Shown piece by piece: positions 1 through 8,584 of a stretch of DNA of 64,000 nt. Numbering within the stretch: position 1 is the first letter of the stretch; the number at the start of each line of letters is the position of its first letter. The translations under genes were made by a program, and so were the position numbers. The stretch spans positions 11,199 through 75,198 of the forward strand of contig JBJLCZ010000006.1 in NCBI GenBank assembly GCA_045567335.1, written 5' to 3'. Source of the DNA: Pelagilacustribacter sp045567335. Its GTDB lineage: Bacteria; Pseudomonadota; Alphaproteobacteria; Pelagibacterales; Pelagibacteraceae. The notes beneath the pieces are model-generated. The model made no database searches and was not told the DNA's origin. It saw only the letters and a program-made list of their open reading frames with translations.

Positions 1-44
1 ACCTATTATTGATTAATCTTATTAAATTTTCTATTGTACAAAAT

Positions 45-758
45 ATGAATAACATTAGGTTATATTTTCCAGATAGTATAGTTGAAAATTCAACAATCTT
101 GTTATCTAAAGAGCATACCCACTATATTGTAAATGTAATGAGATTAAAAAGAGGATCTTATATAAATTTTTTTAACAAAAAAGGCGAGTGGTTAAGCGAA
201 ATAGTTTTCCTTGAAAGAGATAGGGTGGAGGTAAAATTTTTAAGTAAAATAAAAAATTCATCATTAATTTCAAATATTGAGCTAGCCATATGTTTAGTTA
301 AAAAAACACCAATGGAAATTATTTTGCAAAAAGCTACCGAGCTTGGTGTGAGTAAAATTATACCTATAATTTCTGAGCGCACTGAAGTAAAAGAATTAAA
401 CCTTGAAAGAGCAAATAAAATTACTGTTGAGGCTACAGAACAATCAAATCAATTAAATCCACCAATTATAGATCAAGCAATAAAACTTAAAGACTTTCTT
501 AGTAACATTAATAAAGATGCCAAATTACTTTTTGCTGATGTAAATTCTGAATACAAGCTCAAATCAGCGGATATTAAAAAGAACCAGTTAATTTATATTC
601 TAATTGGTCCAGAGGGTGATTTTTCTCCGGAAGAGCGTAAGACAATTTTAGCTTCATCTAATTTAATATCTTTTACACTATCTAGAAATATTTTAAGAAC
701 AGATACTGCAGTAATAAGCGCTATTTCCTTAGTTAATTTGATTCATAGTGATCATTAA
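45..758 (+). CDS. rsmE: 16S rRNA (uracil-1498-N3)-methyltransferase RsmE
   Basis: This SAM-dependent SPOUT-fold enzyme methylates U1498 of 16S rRNA. The trefoil-knot signatures are visible: IGPEGDF at residues 187-193 and LSRNILRTDTA at 212-222, plus the typical KATELGV segment. An in-frame start exists at 9, but the ATG at 45 gives the usual family N-terminus (MNNIRLYF...) and a normal length of 237 residues, so I prefer it. The gene is followed by the cox operon after a 53-base gap, which is large for this window, so it is probably not co-transcribed with coxB. Only 44 bases lie upstream, so its own operon context is unseen. Confidence 0.93.
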   Translation: MNNIRLYFPDSIVENSTILLSKEHTHYIVNVMRLKRGSYINFFNKKGEWLSEIVFLERDRVEVKFLSKIKNSSLISNIELAICLVKKTPMEIILQKATELGVSKIIPIISERTEVKELNLERANKITVEATEQSNQLNPPIIDQAIKLKDFLSNINKDAKLLFADVNSEYKLKSADIKKNQLIYILIGPEGDFSPEERKTILASSNLISFTLSRNILRTDTAVISAISLVNLIHSDH

Positions 759-811
759 TTGTCGCATTAATTGAAATTGTTTTATAGTGATAAACGTATA
801 TAAAAATCACA

Positions 812-1645
812 ATGAGTAAAATTTTTAAAATAATTAGTTTATTAAGTTTAGCTCTTTTTAATGGATCTGCTTATGCAGAGGAACCTAAGGACTGGCAACT
901 AGGATTTCAAAAAGCTGCATCTAAAGGTATGGAAGACATTGTTTGGTTTCACGACTATATGTTATTGCCTATTATTACAGCTATCACTGTATTTGTTTTA
1001 TTTTTACTTTTATATACATGTGTTAGATATAGAGCATCTAAAAATAAAGTAGCTTCTACAACAAGTCATAATACCTTAATTGAAGTTCTTTGGACTCTTA
1101 TTCCCTGTTTAATTTTGATAGTAATGGCTGTACCTTCTTTTAAAGTTTTATATTCTCAGGATACCATTCCAAAAGCTGACGTGACTATTAAAGCAATAGG
1201 TTATCAGTGGTACTGGGGCTACGAATATCCAGATGAGAATATTATTTTTGATTCATATATGGTTGAAGATAAAGATTTAAAAGAAAATCAACCAAGGCTT
1301 CTTACAGTAGATAATGAAATTTATGTTCCAGTAAATAAAGTAGTGAAAGTAATGATAACAGCTAATGATGTTCTACACGCTTGGGCACTACCTTCATTTG
1401 GCGTCAAAAGAGATGCAGTACCTGGTAGAATTAATGAAACATGGTTTAAAGCTGACAGAACTGGAACTTACTACGGCCAATGCTCTGAGCTTTGTGGAAT
1501 TAAACACGCTTTTATGCCTATAACTGTAAATGTTGTTTCAGAAAATGAATATAAACAATGGTTAGAGAAAGCTAAAGTAAAATTTGCTAAAGAGGAATTA
1601 AATACTAATATTAAGATTGTTAAAAAAATTAAGAAAATTAAATAA
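812..1645 (+). CDS. coxB: Cytochrome c oxidase subunit II (CuA subunit)
   Basis: This subunit takes electrons from cytochrome c at its CuA centre and passes them to haem a in subunit I. A signal peptide ends near residue 22 (AYA-EE). Membrane helices lie at about 52-72 and 90-110. The aromatic YQWYW is at 131-135, and the CuA ligands H189, C224, C228, H232 and M235 are all present in the GQCSELCG context. There is no fused cytochrome c domain, so this is an aa3-type subunit. The C-terminal tail is unusually lysine-rich. The stop overlaps the coxA start by one base (TAATG), which suggests translational coupling. Upstream sequence holds several weak promoter-like hexamers, none convincing. Confidence 0.97.
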   Translation: MSKIFKIISLLSLALFNGSAYAEEPKDWQLGFQKAASKGMEDIVWFHDYMLLPIITAITVFVLFLLLYTCVRYRASKNKVASTTSHNTLIEVLWTLIPCLILIVMAVPSFKVLYSQDTIPKADVTIKAIGYQWYWGYEYPDENIIFDSYMVEDKDLKENQPRLLTVDNEIYVPVNKVVKVMITANDVLHAWALPSFGVKRDAVPGRINETWFKADRTGTYYGQCSELCGIKHAFMPITVNVVSENEYKQWLEKAKVKFAKEELNTNIKIVKKIKKIK

Positions 1646-3249
1646 TGTACGGAACAACTACAGCTGAAAACAGTCATAATAACCCAACTGGTTGGAAAAG
1701 ATGGGCTTATTCCACAAATCATAAAGATATTGGAACGATGTACCTTATATTTGCAATAATCGCAGGTGTTATTGGTTCGGCTTTTTCAGTTTTAATGCGT
1801 ATGGAACTAATGCATCCAGGCGATGGAATTCTTGGAGGAAATTATCATTTATACAATGTTTTAGTCACTGGACATGGACTGATTATGATATTTTTTATGG
1901 TGATGCCTGCTATGATTGGAGGTTTTGGAAATTGGTTCGTGCCGATAATGATTGGCGCTCCGGACATGGCTTTCCCAAGAATGAATAATATTTCTTTTTG
2001 GTTGTTACCAGTAGCTTTTATTTTATTACTAGCCTCAATTTTTGTTGACGGGCCTCCAGGTGCAAAAGGAGTTGGAGGAGGTTGGACTATTTATCCTCCA
2101 TTATCATCGAAAACTGGTCAACCTGGACCCGCAATGGATTTAGCAATTCTAAGTTTACATATCGCCGGAGCTTCTTCGATCTTAGGAGCAATAAATTTTA
2201 TAACTACAATATTGAATATGAGAACTCCAGGAATGACATTACACAAAATGCCATTATTCTCTTGGTCAATTTTGGTTACTGCATTTTTATTATTATTATC
2301 TTTACCAGTTTTAGCAGGTGCAATTACAATGTTATTAACAGATAGAAATTTTGGAACTGCTTTTTTTGAAGCTCAAACAGGAGGCGACCCAGTATTATTT
2401 CAACATTTATTTTGGTTCTTTGGACATCCCGAAGTTTATATTTTAATTCTTCCAGGATTTGGGATGATAAGTCATATAGTTTCAACTTTTTCAAAAAAAC
2501 CAATATTTGGTTATTTGGGTATGGCTTATGCAATGGTGGCTATTGGTGTAGTAGGTTTTGTTGTTTGGGCACATCATATGTATACAGTCGGGCTTGATAC
2601 AGACACTAAAGCCTATTTTTTAGCAGCGACAATGATTATTGCAGTACCTACTGGAATAAAGATTTTTTCTTGGATTGCTACAATGTGGGGAGGTTCTATA
2701 AGTTTTAAAACTCCTATGCTTTGGGCTATTGGTTTTATTTTTTTATTTACTCTTGGCGGTGTTACAGGAGTTGTTTTAGCCAATGCGGGTGTAGATACGG
2801 CACTACATGACACATATTATGTGGTTGCCCACTTTCATTATGTTTTGTCTCTAGGTGCAGTTTTCGCAATATTTGCGGGTTTTTATTATTGGTTTAGCAA
2901 AATGTCAGGATATGAGTATTCAGAATTTTTAGGTAAATTACATTTTTGGTTAACTTTTATTGGTGTTAATTTAATTTTCTTTCCTCAACATTTTTTAGGT
3001 CTAGCTGGAATGCCGAGAAGATATGCTGATTATCCAGACGCTTTTGCTGGGTGGAATTATATATCTTCTATTGGGTCTTATATTTCAATAATAGGTCTAG
3101 CTGTATTTTTATTAAATTTACTCTATGCTTTTATGAAAAAAAAAACCGCACAACAAAACCCATGGGGAGAAGGAGCTACGACATTAGAGTGGACTGTATC
3201 ATCACCACCTCCATTCCACACTTTTGAAGAGTTACCTAAAGTAAAATAA
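1645..3249 (+). CDS. coxA: Cytochrome c oxidase subunit I (aa3 type)
   Basis: This is the catalytic haem-copper subunit that reduces oxygen to water and pumps protons. At 534 residues it has the family length. Visible features are the low-spin haem ligand region GHGLIM (H77), the CuB and cross-link motif GHPEVY (H261, Y265, with E263 at the end of the D channel), the histidine pair at 310-311, and TGIK with K338 of the K channel. A later VAHFHYVLS segment carries the remaining haem ligands. The N-terminus ATGTACGG overlaps the coxB stop. ctaB starts one base after the coxA stop codon. Confidence 0.98.
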   Translation: MYGTTTAENSHNNPTGWKRWAYSTNHKDIGTMYLIFAIIAGVIGSAFSVLMRMELMHPGDGILGGNYHLYNVLVTGHGLIMIFFMVMPAMIGGFGNWFVPIMIGAPDMAFPRMNNISFWLLPVAFILLLASIFVDGPPGAKGVGGGWTIYPPLSSKTGQPGPAMDLAILSLHIAGASSILGAINFITTILNMRTPGMTLHKMPLFSWSILVTAFLLLLSLPVLAGAITMLLTDRNFGTAFFEAQTGGDPVLFQHLFWFFGHPEVYILILPGFGMISHIVSTFSKKPIFGYLGMAYAMVAIGVVGFVVWAHHMYTVGLDTDTKAYFLAATMIIAVPTGIKIFSWIATMWGGSISFKTPMLWAIGFIFLFTLGGVTGVVLANAGVDTALHDTYYVVAHFHYVLSLGAVFAIFAGFYYWFSKMSGYEYSEFLGKLHFWLTFIGVNLIFFPQHFLGLAGMPRRYADYPDAFAGWNYISSIGSYISIIGLAVFLLNLLYAFMKKKTAQQNPWGEGATTLEWTVSSPPPFHTFEELPKVK

Positions 3250-3250
3250 A

Positions 3251-4171
3251 TTGAATCAAATAGTTTTAAAATCAAAAAGTTCTAAGGTTGCATTGACTTA
3301 CAGTCTTCAATCTTTTTTTAATTTAATGAAACCTAGAGTAATGTCACTTGTTTTATTTACTTGCATGGTTGGTTTGTTGATTTCGCCAACAGAGGTTTCT
3401 TTCTCAATTAGTGTAGTTTCTTTGCTAGCTGTAGCTATTGGTTCTGGTGCCGCAGGAGCTTTAAATATGTGGTACGAGTCAGATCTAGATGCGTTAATGA
3501 GCAGAACTTGTTTAAGACCAATACCGTCTGGTAAGGTTAAAAAAAACCAAGCATTAATTTTTGGTTTGGCACTCTCAATTATTTCGATTTCAATGCTTTA
3601 CTATTTTGCCAATTTAATTTCAGCAATTTTGCTGACCTCAACTATAGCATTCTACTTTTTTATTTACACTATCTGGTTAAAAAGAAAAACATCCCAAAAT
3701 ATTGTAATAGGTGGAGCGGCTGGAGCTTTACCACCTGTAATCGGATGGACAATTGCAACTGGCACAATTTCTATTGAACCAATTGTTTTATTTTTAATTA
3801 TCTTTTTTTGGACCCCATCACACTTTTGGGCTTTAAGTTTATATAAATCTGCGGATTATAAAAAAGCAAAAATACCAATGTTGCCAATAATTTCAGGAAT
3901 TCAAACCACTAAAATAAATATTTTAGTTTACGCTTCAATTATGTTGCCAATTGTTTCGGCCCCGTACATTTTTAATTTTGGTAGTTTATTGTACTTAATA
4001 ATTTCATCAACAATGACAATTTATTACATATGTCTATGTTATAAATTATATAAAACTAAAAATACAAAAAATTCTAATATTTTAGCAAGAAAAATATTTG
4101 TATATTCAATATTTTATTTATTTTTATTGTTTGTGTTAATATTATTAGATAACTTAATAACCTCTATATAA
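3251..4171 (+). CDS. ctaB: Protohaem IX farnesyltransferase (haem O synthase)
   Basis: This UbiA-superfamily membrane enzyme attaches a farnesyl group to haem b, making haem O, the precursor of the haem A in subunit I. The prenyltransferase motif appears as NMWYESDLDALMSRT (N-x-x-x-D-x-x-D), with the second loop YKSADYKKAKIPM typical of the family. There are about eight or nine hydrophobic helices. The reading frame starts with TTG one base after the coxA stop, and no ATG precedes the conserved FFNLMKPRV segment, so a TTG start is likely. The stop codon overlaps the ATG of the next small ORF (TAATG). Confidence 0.95.
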   Translation: MNQIVLKSKSSKVALTYSLQSFFNLMKPRVMSLVLFTCMVGLLISPTEVSFSISVVSLLAVAIGSGAAGALNMWYESDLDALMSRTCLRPIPSGKVKKNQALIFGLALSIISISMLYYFANLISAILLTSTIAFYFFIYTIWLKRKTSQNIVIGGAAGALPPVIGWTIATGTISIEPIVLFLIIFFWTPSHFWALSLYKSADYKKAKIPMLPIISGIQTTKINILVYASIMLPIVSAPYIFNFGSLLYLIISSTMTIYYICLCYKLYKTKNTKNSNILARKIFVYSIFYLFLLFVLILLDNLITSI

Positions 4172-4281
4172 TGAATAAGAAAAATAAAAATATAATGACT
4201 GCAATTGTGTTAATTTTATTTATGATTTTTTTATTTGTACTTACTTTTTATAATATAGGAATTTATAATAGAGAAATTTAA
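4171..4281 (+). CDS. 36-residue single-helix membrane protein, coxF-like
   Basis: This tiny ORF encodes about eight lysine- and asparagine-rich residues, then one hydrophobic helix (roughly residues 10-27) and a short polar tail ending NREI. It fills the space between ctaB and ctaG exactly, overlapping both neighbours by one base in TAATG junctions, which is strong evidence that it is translated. In many alphaproteobacteria a small membrane protein called CoxF occupies this position between ctaB and ctaG; its function is poorly defined and presumed to be in oxidase assembly. The match here rests on position and topology, not on sequence I can align. Confidence 0.7.
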   Translation: MNKKNKNIMTAIVLILFMIFLFVLTFYNIGIYNREI

Positions 4282-4832
4282 TGGCTATCAATAAAAAAAA
4301 ATTAACTCCTATAATTCTTGTTTCTATATTTGTTTTTATGCTTGGACTCTCTTTTGCAGCTGTTCCTCTTTATGATTTATTTTGTAGAGTAACAGGATTT
4401 GGAGGAACTACTCAAAATGCATCAAAAAAAGAATTGCCAAAAATTATAATTAATCAAAACTACAATTTAAGGTTTGACACAAATATAAATAGCACTCTTA
4501 ATTGGAAGTTTTATCCTGAAATTAAAACACTTGAATTAAAGCCAGGTGAAATTCGCACAGTTAAATTTACTGTAATAAATCAAAGTAACAAAAAAACTTC
4601 AGGCTCGGCATCTTTTAATGTTTCGCCCTCTCCTTTTGGCATATATTTAAATAAAATAGGTTGCTTTTGTTTTGAAAAACAAACTTTAAAAGCTGGAGAA
4701 AACCAAGAGTTTGTACTGACATTTTTCTTGGATCCAAAAGTAGTTGATGATAATAAAACTAAAGATATAGCTGATGTGACATTATCGTTCACTTTCTTCT
4801 CATCAGATTATTATAAAAAGGATAAAATTTAA
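4281..4832 (+). CDS. ctaG: Cytochrome c oxidase assembly protein CtaG/Cox11
   Basis: This protein delivers copper to the CuB site of subunit I. It has a single N-terminal membrane anchor (about residues 10-30) with the active domain on the periplasmic side. The family signature VPLYDLFCRVTGFGG spans residues 28-42 with C35, and the copper-binding CFCF motif is at 128-131. At 183 residues it has the usual length. The ATG overlaps the stop of the 36-residue ORF upstream, and coxC begins three bases downstream of its stop codon. Confidence 0.96.
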   Translation: MAINKKKLTPIILVSIFVFMLGLSFAAVPLYDLFCRVTGFGGTTQNASKKELPKIIINQNYNLRFDTNINSTLNWKFYPEIKTLELKPGEIRTVKFTVINQSNKKTSGSASFNVSPSPFGIYLNKIGCFCFEKQTLKAGENQEFVLTFFLDPKVVDDNKTKDIADVTLSFTFFSSDYYKKDKI

Positions 4833-4835
4833 AAT

Positions 4836-5627
4836 ATGTCTTCAGGCGAAAAAAAACATGGATTTCATTTAGTTGACCCTAGTCCTTGGCCAATATATGT
4901 GTCTTTTTCAACATTAATCTTGGCAATAGGAGCAGTATACTATTTTCATACCAAAACACTTTGGCTTTTATTAATTGGTTTTGCGCTTATTTTTTATGGA
5001 GCATTCATGTGGTGGAGAGATGTTATCGAGGAAGCAGAGTATCAAGGACACCATACACCAATTGTACAAATTGGTCATAGATATGGAATGACATTATTTA
5101 TAGCATCTGAGGTTATGTTTTTTGTTGCTTGGTTTTGGGCATATTTTAATGCAAGTCTTTTTCCAACAGAAGCAATAGGCAATGCATGGCCGCCTGCTGA
5201 TATTAAAACCTTTGACCCTTGGGACATACCCTTAATAAATACACTAATTTTATTGTTATCAGGAACTACTGTAACCTGGGCACATCATGCAATGCTTGAA
5301 AATGATAGAAAAGGTTTAGTTAATGGGTTAGTTGCAACAGTATTTTTAGGATTTATTTTTTCTTGTCTTCAAGCTTATGAATATCATCACGCTTCATTTA
5401 CAATTGACGGAAATATTTATGGTTCAACTTTTTATATGTCAACCGGTTTTCATGGTTTTCATGTAATCGTAGGAACAATTTTTTTAGCAGTATGTTTATT
5501 TAGATCAATGAAAGGACATTCTAATTCTGAGCACCACTTTGGATTTGAGGCAGCTGCTTGGTATTGGCATTTTGTTGACGTCGTATGGCTATTTCTTTTT
5601 GCAGCTATTTATATTTGGGGAAGTTAA
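4836..5627 (+). CDS. coxC: Cytochrome c oxidase subunit III
   Basis: This is the third core subunit of the aa3 oxidase, a seven-helix membrane protein that stabilises subunit I and its proton uptake. The N-terminal HGFHLVDPSPWPI, the MWWRDVIEEAEYQGHHT segment, the SEVMFFVAWFWAYF helix and the terminal AAAWYWHFVDVVWLFLF are all diagnostic. It is 263 residues long. The downstream SURF1 gene starts seven bases after its stop, so the operon continues. Confidence 0.97.
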   Translation: MSSGEKKHGFHLVDPSPWPIYVSFSTLILAIGAVYYFHTKTLWLLLIGFALIFYGAFMWWRDVIEEAEYQGHHTPIVQIGHRYGMTLFIASEVMFFVAWFWAYFNASLFPTEAIGNAWPPADIKTFDPWDIPLINTLILLLSGTTVTWAHHAMLENDRKGLVNGLVATVFLGFIFSCLQAYEYHHASFTIDGNIYGSTFYMSTGFHGFHVIVGTIFLAVCLFRSMKGHSNSEHHFGFEAAAWYWHFVDVVWLFLFAAIYIWGS

Positions 5628-5634
5628 AAATTAA

Positions 5635-6291
5635 TTGAAAAAATTATTTTTATTTAAAATTTTAGTATTTCTTTTTATAACCTTATTCTGTTCTCTAGGT
5701 ACTTGGCAACTATACAGACTTGAGTGGAAAAATGACTTAATTAGCCAAATAGACAGAGGCTTAAATTCTACACCTATAAAGTATTCAAAAAATATAAAAA
5801 AAAATTATCAGAGAGTAATAGTAGAGGGACAATATGATTTTGAAAATCAAATTTATCTTTATAGTTTAAATTCTAAAGGGCAACCAGGATTTGATGTCAT
5901 CAGTCCTTTTAAAACTTTAGGAGGTGATAATATTTTAGTAAATAGAGGCTGGATTAAAAAAGAAATGAAAAATAATCCTAAAATTAATTTTATTAATAAA
6001 AATAAAATTCAAGGCTTTGTAAAAAAAATTGCAAAAAAAAATATTTTTAAACCAGAAAATGATATTAAAAAAAATATATGGTTTTCAATTAATTTGAACG
6101 AAATTCAAGAAATAACTGGAAAAAGTTTTCCAAATTTTGTTCTTTTTTTGGAAGATAAATCAATAAATTTGCCAGCACCAAAAAAAATAAGTATTGATGT
6201 GCCAAATAATCACCTGAAATATGCTATAACATGGTATTCGATATCAATATCTATATTGTTTTATTTTTTATATTTTAGAAGGCAATTATGA
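5635..6291 (+). CDS. SURF1-family cytochrome oxidase assembly protein
   Basis: SURF1 proteins help insert haem A into oxidase subunit I. This 218-residue protein has the family layout: an N-terminal helix (about residues 5-20) followed by GTWQLYRLEWK, a central soluble domain with NRGWI, and a C-terminal helix after NNHLKYAITWYS. The reading frame starts at TTG seven bases after coxC; no ATG lies before the first helix, so TTG is the probable start. It overlaps thrC by four bases (ATGA), which couples oxidase assembly to a threonine gene only by genome packing as far as I can tell. Confidence 0.9.
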   Translation: MKKLFLFKILVFLFITLFCSLGTWQLYRLEWKNDLISQIDRGLNSTPIKYSKNIKKNYQRVIVEGQYDFENQIYLYSLNSKGQPGFDVISPFKTLGGDNILVNRGWIKKEMKNNPKINFINKNKIQGFVKKIAKKNIFKPENDIKKNIWFSINLNEIQEITGKSFPNFVLFLEDKSINLPAPKKISIDVPNNHLKYAITWYSISISILFYFLYFRRQL

Positions 6292-7664
6292 AATATTTTA
6301 GCACAAGAGATAAATCATTAAACTTAAGTTTTAAAGATATATTTCTTAGAGGTCTAGCTCCGGATGGAGGTTTATTTTTACCTTATGACATTAGAAGTTA
6401 TAATGAATCTGAAATTAAAACTTTAAGTAAATTATCTTATATAGACTTAGCTACTGAAATTATTTTAAATTTTTGTAAATCTGATTTAGAGAAATCAAGA
6501 CTTAAATCTCTAATAAAAAAAGCCTATCAAAATTTTAATGATAAAGAAGTCGTAAAAATAAAAAAAATTGGGGAAGTAAATATTTTAGAACTTTATAATG
6601 GTCCTACTTTAGCTTTTAAAGACATAGCCATGCAAGTTATAGGGAATATGTACGATGAATTAAATTTTGCTAAAGACAAGACCGTAAACATAGTAGTTGC
6701 AACTTCTGGGGACACTGGATCTGCGGCAATATCAGCATTAAATGATAGAAAAAATATTAATGTTTTCATACTTCACCCACATAATAAAATTTCCAATATT
6801 CAGAAAAAAATTATGACAACTATTGGATCAAAAAATATTTTTAATATAGCTATAAAAGGAACATTTGATGATTGTCAAAAAATAGTTAAAGACATGTTTT
6901 CTGACAACAAATTTAGAGAACAAATTAATATGTCTGGGGTCAATTCCATTAATTGGGCGAGAATTATTTGTCAGATAGTATATTATTTTTATTCAGCATT
7001 TAAATTTCCAAATAAAAAATTAAATTTTTCAGTCCCAACAGGAAACTTTGGAGATGTTTATGCTGGGTATATCGCAAAAAAAATGGGTTTGCCGATAAAT
7101 AAGCTTATAGTTGCTACTAATGAAAATGACATTTTACAAAGAGTTATTAACTTTGGTGAATACAAACCAAGTGAAGTAAAACCTTCTTTATCACCAAGCA
7201 TGGATATTCAAGTTTCAAGTAATTTTGAGAGATTGTTATTTGATGTCTTAGATCAAGATGATCAAAAAGTTTCATTATTAATGAGCAACTTATCATCACA
7301 AGGGTATTTTAAGCTTAATCAAAAAGAGGTAGCCAATATTAAAAAAAACTTTAGTGCTATAAAAATTACCGATAAAGAAACACTAGAAATTATTCGAGAA
7401 TTTGAAAAGAAATATGATTTTATTTTAGACCCTCATACTGCTACAGCAGTAGGAGCGAAAAATAAAATAAAAAATAATTCAATCACAATTGTACTTGGTA
7501 CAGCGCATCCGTACAAATTTTTCGAAACTATAAAAATAGCGACCGGTAAAAAAGTTAAACCTCCAAAGCAGTTTTTAAATTTATTAGATAAAAAAGAAAA
7601 ATATGATATATTAGATAACAAAGTCTCAGAAATTAAAAAATATATTTTGGAAAAAGTAGAATGA
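6288..7664 (+). CDS. thrC: Threonine synthase
   Basis: This PLP enzyme converts O-phosphohomoserine to threonine, the last step of the pathway. The PLP lysine K111 lies in GPTLAFKDIA, followed by the phosphate-binding TSGDTGSAA loop. The N-terminus (STRD, LAPDGGLFLP) and the length of 458 residues fit the longer threonine synthase class found in proteobacteria. It overlaps SURF1 by four bases upstream and the peroxiredoxin by four bases downstream. The preceding pathway enzyme, homoserine kinase, is encoded nearby on the other strand. Confidence 0.96.
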   Translation: MKYFSTRDKSLNLSFKDIFLRGLAPDGGLFLPYDIRSYNESEIKTLSKLSYIDLATEIILNFCKSDLEKSRLKSLIKKAYQNFNDKEVVKIKKIGEVNILELYNGPTLAFKDIAMQVIGNMYDELNFAKDKTVNIVVATSGDTGSAAISALNDRKNINVFILHPHNKISNIQKKIMTTIGSKNIFNIAIKGTFDDCQKIVKDMFSDNKFREQINMSGVNSINWARIICQIVYYFYSAFKFPNKKLNFSVPTGNFGDVYAGYIAKKMGLPINKLIVATNENDILQRVINFGEYKPSEVKPSLSPSMDIQVSSNFERLLFDVLDQDDQKVSLLMSNLSSQGYFKLNQKEVANIKKNFSAIKITDKETLEIIREFEKKYDFILDPHTATAVGAKNKIKNNSITIVLGTAHPYKFFETIKIATGKKVKPPKQFLNLLDKKEKYDILDNKVSEIKKYILEKVE

Positions 7665-8149
7665 AAATAAAAGTAGGTGGGAAATTACCATCATCAAATT
7701 TTTTTCTTTTAGACGATGCAAATAAAGTTCAAAAAATTAATTCAAGTGATTTGTTCAAAAGTCAAAAAGCCATCTTAATTGGGGTGCCGGGTGCTTTTAC
7801 AAAAGTTTGCTCTGCACTACATCTACCAGGTTATGTAAAAAATTTCGAAGAAATAAAAAAAAAAGGTGTTACAAAGATTATATGTATTTCAGTCAATGAT
7901 CCAAATGTAATGAAAGCTTGGGGTGAAACTCAAAATGTTAAAGATAAAGTATTTATGGCTGCAGATCCCTTTTGTGAATTTACTAAATTGATAGGAGCAG
8001 AAGTGGATAAAACTGAAAAGGGACTTGGTGTTAGATCTGTTAGATATACAATGCTTGTAGAGGATGAAATTGTAAAAAAGATAAAAGAAGAAGATGATAC
8101 TGGAATTTGTGAAATATCTGCCGCTGAAAACTTTATTATGAATCTTTAA
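7661..8149 (+). CDS. Peroxiredoxin, PRX5/AhpE-like redoxin
   Basis: This is a thiol peroxidase of the PRX5 type that reduces hydrogen peroxide or organic peroxides. The peroxidatic cysteine C50 sits in GVPGAFTKVCSALHLPGY, where the family usually has PGAFTPTCS. It is 162 residues long with no fused glutaredoxin domain, so reduction must come from a separate glutaredoxin or thioredoxin. It is the last gene of the cox-thrC run, overlaps thrC by four bases, and ends three bases before the stop of the convergent rnhA. A role in protecting against respiratory peroxides is plausible from context but not shown. Confidence 0.92.
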   Translation: MKIKVGGKLPSSNFFLLDDANKVQKINSSDLFKSQKAILIGVPGAFTKVCSALHLPGYVKNFEEIKKKGVTKIICISVNDPNVMKAWGETQNVKDKVFMAADPFCEFTKLIGAEVDKTEKGLGVRSVRYTMLVEDEIVKKIKEEDDTGICEISAAENFIMNL

Positions 8150-8152
8150 TTC

Positions 8153-8584
8153 TTAAATTCTAGCTATAGCTTTGGTAGCTAATTCATCTGCTAAATTATT
8201 ATATTTGTTATTTGAGTGACCTTTTATCCATTTCCAAGTAATTTTATAATCTCTACATAAATCATTTAACTTTATCCAAAGATCCTTATTTTTTACTGGT
8301 TTTTTATTTGCGTTTTTCCAACCATTTTGTTCCCACTTTTTAATCCACTCTGTTATGCCATTTTTTACATATATTGAATCTGTATAAATCGTAATTTCCG
8401 AAGAAGTCTTAATTTTTTGTAAAGCCTTGATTGGAGCTATTAATTCCATTCTATTATTAGTAGTATTACTTTCTTTCCCAGATATATTTTTTTGATTTTC
8501 ATTTTTATCTAAAATTACAGCTCCCCAACCCCCAGGACCAGGATTACCTGAACAAGCACCATCCGTGTAAATTTCGTATTTCAT
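8153..8584 (-). CDS. rnhA: Ribonuclease HI
   Basis: This enzyme cleaves the RNA strand of RNA-DNA hybrids. The four catalytic acidic positions are visible: D8 in YTDGACSGNPGPGGWGA, E in NNRMELIAPI, D in YTDSIYVKNGI, and D in the terminal NNLADELA. At 143 residues it matches the E. coli-type enzyme without a hybrid-binding domain. Its ATG overlaps the thrB stop by one base. A type 2 enzyme (RNase HII) is also encoded in this window. Confidence 0.97.
   Translation of the reverse strand: MKYEIYTDGACSGNPGPGGWGAVILDKNENQKNISGKESNTTNNRMELIAPIKALQKIKTSSEITIYTDSIYVKNGITEWIKKWEQNGWKNANKKPVKNKDLWIKLNDLCRDYKITWKWIKGHSNNKYNNLADELATKAIARI

Noticed and set aside
759..811. Promoter for the cox operon
   Set aside because: Several partial hexamer pairs exist (for example TTGTCG/TTATAG), but none is clearly better than the AT-rich background.
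2082..2813. Short open frames inside coxA on both strands
   Set aside because: They are shadows of a strongly conserved gene, with no start signals or family matches of their own.
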